A stretch of DNA of 12,553 nucleotides from NCBI GenBank assembly GCA_050999155.1, contig JBPCPM010000101.1, forward strand, positions 1 through 12,553, read 5' to 3'. Source of the stretch: JBPCPM01 sp050999155 (GTDB taxonomy: Bacteria > Actinomycetota > Thermoleophilia > Solirubrobacterales > 70-9). Position numbers and translations under genes: made by a program. The notes below the pieces were generated by a model, which was given only the letters and a program-made list of their open reading frames with translations, was not told the origin of the DNA and ran no database searches. This document shows, one piece after another, positions 7,716-12,553 of this stretch; the first letter of the stretch is position 1; every line of letters begins with the position of its first letter.

Positions 7716-8539
7716 GCCTGGCACCCGGATGGGAGCAGCTCGAATCGACGGGCCGCACGACGGTCGAGATCGACGGCCGCGAGATCGGCCGCGGCTCGCG
7801 GGTCGTGCTGCGCCCCGGAGCGAGCGGCGACATCTTCGACCGGGCGCTGGCCGGCCAGACCGCGGTGGTCGAAGCGGTGCTCGAGGACACCGAAGGCGCG
7901 ATCACGCTGACGGTCACCGTCGACAGCGACCCCGGCCAGGACCTCGGGATCGACCGCCGCCCCGGCCACCGGTTCTTCTTCACCCCGGCGGAGATCGAGC
8001 CGCTGGCCGCCGAGGCCGACGCAGCCCGCACGCGGATCCTCGTGGCGGGGATCGGCAACCTGTTCATGGCCTACGACGGCTTCGGCGTCGAGCTGGCCCG
8101 CCGCCTGGCCGAGCGGGGTGTGCCCGACGGCGTGGAGGTCAAGGACCTGGGGATCCGCGGCATGGATCTTGTGTACGCGCTGGGGGCCGGCTACGACGCC
8201 GTGGTCCTGCTCGACGCCACCCCCCGCGGCGAGGAGCCGGGGACCGTCTACGTGATCGAGCCCGACGTCGACGAGGACGGGCCGGTCTCGCTGGACACCC
8301 ACGGCATGGACCCGGTGAAGGTCATGCGCCTGGCTCGCGAGCTGGGGCCGGTGCCCGACCGGCTGCTGGTCGTCGGTTGCGAGCCGGAGGTCCAGATGAC
8401 CGGCGAAGAGGAAGACGTCGCCGTGGCGCTCTCAGAGCCGGTACGCGCCGCGCTCGACGAGGCCGAGAAGGCGGTGGACGCCGTGCTGGCGGAGCTCCTC
8501 GACCAGAACACCCGACAACCAGAGGGAGGCACAACGTGA
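7712..8539 (+). CDS. Hydrogenase maturation protease (HycI/HupD family) with N-terminal extra domain
   Basis: An endopeptidase that removes the C-terminal tail of the hydrogenase large subunit once nickel is in place. The peptidase domain covers about residues 108-270 of 275: GIGNLFMAYDGFGVEL with Asp122 where HybD has its first nickel-sensing acid (Glu16), LLDATPRGEEPGT with Asp168, and DTHGMDP with His197. These should be the metal-recognition residues. The usual DGGTxG loop is replaced by KDLGIRGMDL. Residues 1-105 form a beta-rich domain (GSRVVLRPGASGDIFDRAL, TAVVEAVLED, PGHRFFFTPAEIEPL) absent from the roughly 160-residue enterobacterial proteases; the fold looks SH3-barrel-like but that is a guess. 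ATG 7712 overlaps the previous stop by 4 bases. The target is presumably the large subunit encoded at 2488-4278. Confidence 0.92.
   Translation: MSLAPGWEQLESTGRTTVEIDGREIGRGSRVVLRPGASGDIFDRALAGQTAVVEAVLEDTEGAITLTVTVDSDPGQDLGIDRRPGHRFFFTPAEIEPLAAEADAARTRILVAGIGNLFMAYDGFGVELARRLAERGVPDGVEVKDLGIRGMDLVYALGAGYDAVVLLDATPRGEEPGTVYVIEPDVDEDGPVSLDTHGMDPVKVMRLARELGPVPDRLLVVGCEPEVQMTGEEEDVAVALSEPVRAALDEAEKAVDAVLAELLDQNTRQPEGGTT
8524..8529 (+). promoter_or_regulatory. Shine-Dalgarno for the first DUF6893 microprotein
   Basis: GGGAGG lies 6 bases before GTG 8536, within the last codons of the protease gene. It supports translation of a 43-codon gene that gene callers would often miss. Confidence 0.7.
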
Positions 8540-8667
8540 GCGACGGAATCGAGATCCCGGCGGGCGTGGTCCGGATCGTGGCGCTGGCCATCGTCTTGGC
8601 CTTGGCCGGCGCGGTCTACACGCAGCTGCCCGAGGCCAAGCGGTACCTGAAGATGAGGGCGATGTAG
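8536..8667 (+). CDS. DUF6893 family single-helix membrane microprotein, copy A (43 aa)
   Basis: GTG 8536 overlaps the protease stop by 4 bases and has a clear Shine-Dalgarno; the TAG stop is directly followed by the hypB ATG. The 43-residue product has an acidic start (SDGIE), one hydrophobic helix at about residues 8-28 (Val/Ile/Leu/Ala-rich), and a basic tail LPEAKRYLKMRAM. By the positive-inside rule the tail faces the cytoplasm. The tail pattern (QLPE, R/K-R-Y, K-x-R-x-Met stop) matches what I know of DUF6893, a family of tiny actinobacterial proteins of unknown function. A close relative lies at 9370-9489, on the other side of hypB. Function is unknown; a membrane tether or recruitment role for the cytoplasmic hydrogenase or its maturases is a hypothesis. 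Confidence 0.85.
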   Translation: MSDGIEIPAGVVRIVALAIVLALAGAVYTQLPEAKRYLKMRAM

Positions 8668-9348
8668 ATGCACCGCACGAAGATCACCGTGGCGGCCGGC
8701 GCGCTTGACGCCAACGACACGATCGCCCGGGCCAACCGCGACGACTTCGATCGCGCGGGCGTGCGCGTGATCAACCTGATGAGCGCCCCGGGCTCGGGCA
8801 AGACGACGTTGCTGGAGCGGCTGCTGGCCGAGACCGGCGACACCCGGGTCGGGGTCTTGGAGGGTGACGTCCAGGGCAGCGCCGACGCCGACAGGCTGTC
8901 CGCGCTGCACGTGCCGGTGGTGCAGCTGAACACCGACCCGGGCTTCGGGGGCGAGTGCCACCTGGACGCGAACATGGTGCGCTCGGCGCTCGACGACCTG
9001 GCGCTTGACGACCTCGACCTGCTGGTCGTCGAGAACGTCGGCAACCTGGTCTGCCCCGCCGAGTTCCGGATCGGCGAGGACGTGCGGGCCATGGTCGCCT
9101 CGGTGGCCGAGGGCGAGGACAAGCCGCTGAAGTACCCGCTGATGTTCCGCTCGTGTGAGCTGGTGATCCTCAACAAGATCGACCTGCTCCCGCACGTCGA
9201 CTTCGACCTCGAGCGGTTCCACTACCACCTCGATGCGGTCAACCCCGGCGTGCGCCGGATCGAGGTGAGCGCCCGGACGTCGGAGAACATCGACCAGCTG
9301 CGTGACTGGCTGCTGGGGGTCGCCCGTCCCGTGGCGGGCGCAACGTGA
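8668..9348 (+). CDS. hypB: HypB, GTPase for nickel insertion
   Basis: A SIMIBI-class GTPase that works with HypA to load nickel into the large subunit. It has 226 residues. The P-loop is MSAPGSGKTT (residues 38-47), the G-domain metal site is GECHLDA (Cys97-His98) with Cys129 in ENVGNLVCP, and the guanine-specificity motif is NKID (169-172). The N-terminus goes straight into the G domain: there is neither the CxxCGC nickel site nor the His-rich storage stretch found in some HypB proteins, so nickel storage is unlikely. ATG 8668 follows the previous TAG with no spacer, and GAGGG at 8655-8659 is a plausible ribosome binding site. The gene lies between two DUF6893 microprotein genes, far from hypA, which is at the start of the window. 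Confidence 0.97.
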   Translation: MHRTKITVAAGALDANDTIARANRDDFDRAGVRVINLMSAPGSGKTTLLERLLAETGDTRVGVLEGDVQGSADADRLSALHVPVVQLNTDPGFGGECHLDANMVRSALDDLALDDLDLLVVENVGNLVCPAEFRIGEDVRAMVASVAEGEDKPLKYPLMFRSCELVILNKIDLLPHVDFDLERFHYHLDAVNPGVRRIEVSARTSENIDQLRDWLLGVARPVAGAT

Positions 9349-10697
9349 CCGGGGGGGTGATCAACGACGATGAGCGCACTTCTGTGGGTCCTGATCGTCA
9401 TCGTGGCCGTGGTGGTGCTGGCGGCGGTGGCGCTGCTGGTCACCCAGCTGCCGGAGCTGCGGCGCTACCGCAAGATCCGCTCGATGTAGGAGCGGTCGAG
9501 CGGATCGGCGAGCTGGCCGCCCGCCGTACCGAGGCAAACGCCGCGTTCTTCGAGGCCGAGGCCGAGCGGCTGGCGCGGCTGTGCCACCGGATGGCCGAGC
9601 GGTTTGCGCGGGGCGGGCGGCTGCTGTCGCTCGGCTCCTCGCCCGCGGCGCGCTCGGACGCCCGCCACGTCGCCGTCGAGTTCGTGCATCCGGTGATCGT
9701 CGGCAAACGGGCGCTGCCGGCCCTGGGACTGGCTCCCGAGGGCGGCGCGCTGCCCGACCAGGTCGACCTGGTCGCCGAGCCCGACGACATCGTCTTTGCC
9801 TACGCCGACGAGGCCGGCGCCGACGCCCAGGTCGCCGCCGCCCTAGAGGCGGCCGAGCGGCGTGGCTGCTTGACCGTCGCGTTCACCGAGGGCACCCCGG
9901 CGCAGTGGTCCTTCCAACCCCCGGCCGACGATCCCTTCGTCGCCCAGGAGCTGACCGAGACGCTCTACCACCTGCTGTGGGAGCTGGTCCACGTGTTCTT
10001 CGACCACCGCGGCCTGCTGGAAGGGCGCGAGGCCGCCCGGGTCCACGAGGTCGGCGCGTCGAGCTTCCTGTACCCGTTCTTGTCGGAGTCCGAGCACGAC
10101 CTGGACGCGGTGCTCGCCGACGTCGAGGCGTCGGTGCTGATGAAGGCGCGCGAGATCGGCGAGCTGCGCGCCCAGACTCTCGCCGAGAACGCCGACACCC
10201 TTGTCGCGGCGGCGGCCGACCTGCGCAGCCGCTTGGACGCGGGCCACAAGGTGCTGGCCTTCGGCAACGGAGGCTCGGCCACCGACGCCATGGACCTGGT
10301 CGCGGACCTGCGGCGGCCGCCGGTGGCCGGGTGGCCGCGCCGCCGAGCCATCGACCTCACCGAGGACCCGTCGATCATCACGGCGATCGCCAACGACGTC
10401 GGCGTCGAGGAGATCTTCCAGCGTCAGGTGATCGCCTACGGCAAGGCGGGCGACGTGGCGGCCACGCTGTCGACCAGCGGCAACTCCACCAACCTGATCA
10501 GCGCCCTGGCCGAGGCACGCAGCCGCGGCATGGGGACGCTGGCCTTCGTCGGCTACGACGGCGGGCGGATCGCCGCCGAGCAGCTGGCCGACCACGTCGT
10601 GGTGACCCGCTCCCAGCACATCCCGCGCATCCAGGAAGCCCAGGCCGGCGCCTACCACGTGCTGCGCGAGCTGATCGAACGCGACGAGCGCGAGTAG
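9345..10697 (+). CDS. Tandem SIS-domain protein, GmhA-like (start uncertain)
   Basis: SIS domains bind phosphosugars. The second half is close to GmhA (sedoheptulose-7-phosphate isomerase): FGNGGSATDA (from residue 306 of the longest form), TAIANDVGVEEIFQRQV, STSGNST (376-382) and HIPRIQEAQAGAYHVLRELI. The first half has the same layout but a degenerate sugar-binding loop (LGSSPAARSDARHVAVEFVH), so it may be structural. The coordinates give the longest frame, from GTG 9345, which overlaps the hypB stop by 4 bases. However, 9345-9488 overlaps the DUF6893 gene out of frame and has poor codon bias; convincing sequence starts near 9492 (GAVERIGELAARR). No ATG, GTG or TTG lies there in frame; the candidates are CTG 9513 and ATG 9591. 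The link to hydrogenase is by position. I infer no substrate. Confidence 0.82.
   Translation: MTGGVINDDERTSVGPDRHRGRGGAGGGGAAGHPAAGAAALPQDPLDVGAVERIGELAARRTEANAAFFEAEAERLARLCHRMAERFARGGRLLSLGSSPAARSDARHVAVEFVHPVIVGKRALPALGLAPEGGALPDQVDLVAEPDDIVFAYADEAGADAQVAAALEAAERRGCLTVAFTEGTPAQWSFQPPADDPFVAQELTETLYHLLWELVHVFFDHRGLLEGREAARVHEVGASSFLYPFLSESEHDLDAVLADVEASVLMKAREIGELRAQTLAENADTLVAAAADLRSRLDAGHKVLAFGNGGSATDAMDLVADLRRPPVAGWPRRRAIDLTEDPSIITAIANDVGVEEIFQRQVIAYGKAGDVAATLSTSGNSTNLISALAEARSRGMGTLAFVGYDGGRIAAEQLADHVVVTRSQHIPRIQEAQAGAYHVLRELIERDERE
9351..9359 (+). promoter_or_regulatory. Shine-Dalgarno region for the second DUF6893 microprotein
   Basis: A G-run running into GGGTG, about 10 bases before ATG 9370, in the 21-base spacer after hypB. 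It is compatible with the 16S rRNA 3' end and supports translation of the microprotein rather than the overlapping frame that starts at GTG 9345. Confidence 0.5.
9370..9489 (+). CDS. DUF6893 family single-helix membrane microprotein, copy B (39 aa)
   Basis: A 39-codon gene from ATG 9370 to TAG 9487-9489, preceded by a G-rich ribosome binding site. Apart from the start and stop, all but two codons end in G or C, unlike the overlapping frame that begins at GTG 9345, so this is the coding frame here. The product is almost wholly a hydrophobic helix (residues 4-24: LLWVLIVIVAVVVLAAVALLV), followed by the tail TQLPELRRYRKIRSM. The tail aligns without gaps with the last 15 residues of the copy at 8536-8667 (TQLPEAKRYLKMRAM), so the two are paralogues. 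The predicted topology is N-out with a basic cytoplasmic tail. Role unknown. The gene sits between hypB and the SIS gene. Confidence 0.82.
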   Translation: MSALLWVLIVIVAVVVLAAVALLVTQLPELRRYRKIRSM

Positions 10698-10706
10698 GCG
10701 GACGCG

Positions 10707-12553
10707 ATGGAAGCCGGCACCCGCCCATCCCGCGCAGCGCAGCGGCGCCGTGGTGCGAGCGCCGGTGCCAAAACAGACCCGCCTGTCGCCCGGCGGGTCC
10801 GGGTCCGGGTCGACGGCACCGTCCAAGGCGTCGGGTTCCGGCCGTTCGTCTACCGGCTGGCCCGCGAGCTCTCCCTCGGCGGGTTCATTTGCAACGACGA
10901 GCACGGGGTGCTGATCGACGCCGAGGGCCCAGCCGCGGCCGTCGACGCCCTGCTCGAGCGGGTGGCGGCCGAGGCGCCACCGCTGGCCCGCGTCGAGGGG
11001 CTCAGGGTCGACGACGCCGAGCCGACGGGCGCCACCCCGTTCACCATCGCCCCCAGCCGGGGCGGCGGCCACGCCGAGGTGCTCGTCTCGCCCGACGTCG
11101 CCACCTGCGACCAGTGCCTGGCCGAGGTCCTGGACCCGGCCGATCGTCGCCACCGCTACCCGTTCACCAACTGCACCAACTGCGGCCCGCGGTTCACGAT
11201 CGTGCGCGACGTCCCCTACGACCGCCCGCTGACCACCATGGCCGGGTTCCCGCTGTGCGACGAGTGCCGGGCCGAGTACACCGATCCGCTGGACCGACGC
11301 TTCCACGCCCAGCCGGTCGCCTGCGCCCGGTGCGGACCACAGCTGCGGCTGATCGAGGCTCCGGGCCGCGACGTCGGGGCGGAGTGGTCGGCGGTACTGC
11401 CCGTCGCGCACCCCCGCGACGCGATCTCGGCCACGGCCGCGGCGATCACGGCGGGCCGCATCGTTGCGGTCAAGGGCCTGGGCGGCTACCACCTGGCCTG
11501 CCGGGCCGACAACGAGCACGCGGTGGCCACGCTGCGGGCGCGCAAGCACCGCGAGGACAAGCCGTTCGCGCTGATGGTCGGTAACCTGGAGGGGGCGCGC
11601 CGCCTGGTCGAGCTCGCCGGGCCCGAGCGGGAGCTGCTCGTCGCTCCCGAGCGGCCGATCGTGATCGCCCGCCGGCGGGCGGGGGTCGACGGCGCGGTCG
11701 CCCCGTCGGTCGCGCCCCACGGGCCCGACCTGGGCCTGATGCTCCCCTACACGCCCCTGCACCACCTGCTGCTCGCCGACGTGACCCGGCTGACCGGCGT
11801 GCCCGGCGTCGCCCTGGTCATGACATCGGGCAACGTCTCCGACGAGCCGATCGCCTTCGACGATGCCGACGCCCGGAAGCGGCTGGCGTCCATCGCCGAC
11901 CTGTTCTGCGTCCACGACCGGCCAATTTATGTCCGGGCCGACGACTCGGTCGTGCGGGCCACCGACCCGGAGCTGGCGACCGGCCCGCTGGTGATCCGGC
12001 GATCCCGGGGCTGGGCACCGCGCAGCACCGACCTGCCCTGGTCGCTGGGCCGACCGGTGCTGGGTGTCGGGGCCGAGCTCAAGAGCACCTTCTGCGTGGC
12101 CAAGGGGACCCGCGCCTGGGTCGGTCCCCACGTCGGCGACCTCAAGAACTGGGAGACGCTGGAGTCCTTCCGCGAGGGCATCGCCCACCTGCAGCGGCTG
12201 TTCGCCGTCGAGCCGGAGGTGGTCGCCCACGACCTGCATCCCGACTACCTGTCGACCTGCTATGCGATGGAGCGCGAGGGGGTCGAGCGCGTGGCCGTCC
12301 AGCATCACCACGCCCACCTGGCGGCCTGCCTGGCCGAGCACGGCGAGACGGGCGAGGCGGTGGGCGCGATCTTCGACGGCGCCGGCTACGGGACCGACGG
12401 CACCGTGTGGGGCGGCGAGCTTCTGGTCGGCGGGCTCGCCGGCTTCGAGCGCCGCGGCCGGCTGCTGCCGGTACGCCTGCCCGGCGGCGACGCGGCGACC
12501 CGCGAGCCGTGGCGGATGGCCTGCGCGTGGCTGGCGGCCGCCGAGGGCGAGGC
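10707..12553 (+). CDS. hypF: HypF, carbamoyltransferase in cyanide-ligand synthesis (3' partial)
   Basis: HypF converts carbamoyl phosphate and ATP to carbamoyl-adenylate and transfers the carbamoyl group to the C-terminal cysteine of HypE. The frame runs off the window after 615 codons; full-length proteins have about 750-800. In order it shows an acylphosphatase domain (RVDGTVQGVGFRPFVYRLA), two zinc fingers with four CxxC pairs (CDQC, CTNC, CDEC, CARC), a YrdC-like domain (VAVKGLGGYHLACRADNEHA; KHREDKPFALMV; TSGNVSDEP; IRRSRGWAPR), and the start of the Kae1-like transferase domain (VGAELKSTFCVAKG; QHHHAHLAACLAEHG; DGAGYGTDGTVWGGE). About 30 basic, Ala-rich residues precede the acylphosphatase domain and are probably disordered. 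ATG 10707 lies 9 bases after the SIS stop. The essential QGVGFR and HHHAH motifs are intact. Confidence 0.97.
   Translation, partial: MEAGTRPSRAAQRRRGASAGAKTDPPVARRVRVRVDGTVQGVGFRPFVYRLARELSLGGFICNDEHGVLIDAEGPAAAVDALLERVAAEAPPLARVEGLRVDDAEPTGATPFTIAPSRGGGHAEVLVSPDVATCDQCLAEVLDPADRRHRYPFTNCTNCGPRFTIVRDVPYDRPLTTMAGFPLCDECRAEYTDPLDRRFHAQPVACARCGPQLRLIEAPGRDVGAEWSAVLPVAHPRDAISATAAAITAGRIVAVKGLGGYHLACRADNEHAVATLRARKHREDKPFALMVGNLEGARRLVELAGPERELLVAPERPIVIARRRAGVDGAVAPSVAPHGPDLGLMLPYTPLHHLLLADVTRLTGVPGVALVMTSGNVSDEPIAFDDADARKRLASIADLFCVHDRPIYVRADDSVVRATDPELATGPLVIRRSRGWAPRSTDLPWSLGRPVLGVGAELKSTFCVAKGTRAWVGPHVGDLKNWETLESFREGIAHLQRLFAVEPEVVAHDLHPDYLSTCYAMEREGVERVAVQHHHAHLAACLAEHGETGEAVGAIFDGAGYGTDGTVWGGELLVGGLAGFERRGRLLPVRLPGGDAATREPWRMACAWLAAAEGE

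Noticed and set aside
9345..9488. N-terminal extension of the SIS protein from GTG 9345 as real coding sequence
   Set aside because: Not fully excluded because the GTGA overlap fits the operon style, but the codons in this frame have many third-position T and A and yield a Gly/Arg/Ala-rich stretch, while the overlapping microprotein frame has strong bias and a clear family match.
9843..12341. Very long minus-strand open frame opposite the SIS and hypF genes (832 codons), and similar long frames opposite other genes
   Set aside because: In DNA this GC-rich, stop codons are rare in frames opposite real genes. The translation is low-complexity (Arg, Gly, Val, His) with no motif, and it lies across two well-identified plus-strand genes.

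Overview
The window is a single dense plus-strand block from a high-GC bacterium (about 70% G+C by eye, third codon positions almost all G or C). It encodes a cytoplasmic [NiFe]-hydrogenase of the actinobacterial, high-affinity type (group 1h-like, 'Hhy') with much of its maturation machinery. The gene content (HhyS/HhyL, a Nfu-type Fe-S protein, DUF5947, DUF6084, DUF6893 microproteins, SIS protein, Hyp proteins) points to Actinomycetota, probably a soil lineage. I cannot fix the class from sequence alone.

Layout: 1-999 hypE (5' truncated by the window edge); 1007-1375 hypA; 1376-2458 hydrogenase small subunit; 2488-4278 large subunit; 4283-5179 a three-part Nfu / four-cysteine Rieske-like protein; 5176-5832 DUF5947; 5829-6041 a 70-residue hydrophilic microprotein; 6043-6747 DUF6084; 6744-7715 a 323-residue protein I do not recognise; 7712-8539 the hydrogenase maturation protease with an extra N-terminal beta-rich domain; 8536-8667 and 9370-9489 two paralogous single-helix membrane microproteins (DUF6893) flanking 8668-9348 hypB; about 9345/9490-10697 a double-SIS, GmhA-like protein; 10707-12553 hypF (3' truncated). 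Genes abut or overlap by 4 bases (ATGA/GTGA), the largest gap is 29 bases, and I see no terminator or obvious internal promoter, so this is probably one long transcript that starts upstream of the window.

How it fits together: HypF (with HypE) makes the cyanide ligands, HypA/HypB insert nickel, and the protease trims a 24-residue tail from the large subunit. The heterodimer lacks a Tat signal and a membrane anchor, so it should work in the cytoplasm, oxidising trace H2. The Nfu/Rieske-like protein is a candidate electron carrier or cluster-delivery factor. HypC and HypD are not in the window, nor are HypX, a regulator or a conventional membrane cytochrome.

The least explained parts are the uncharacterised block at 5176-7715, the two membrane microproteins either side of hypB, the His-to-Cys change in the Rieske-like domain, the protease fusion, and the SIS gene, which has no canonical start codon where its homologous region begins.
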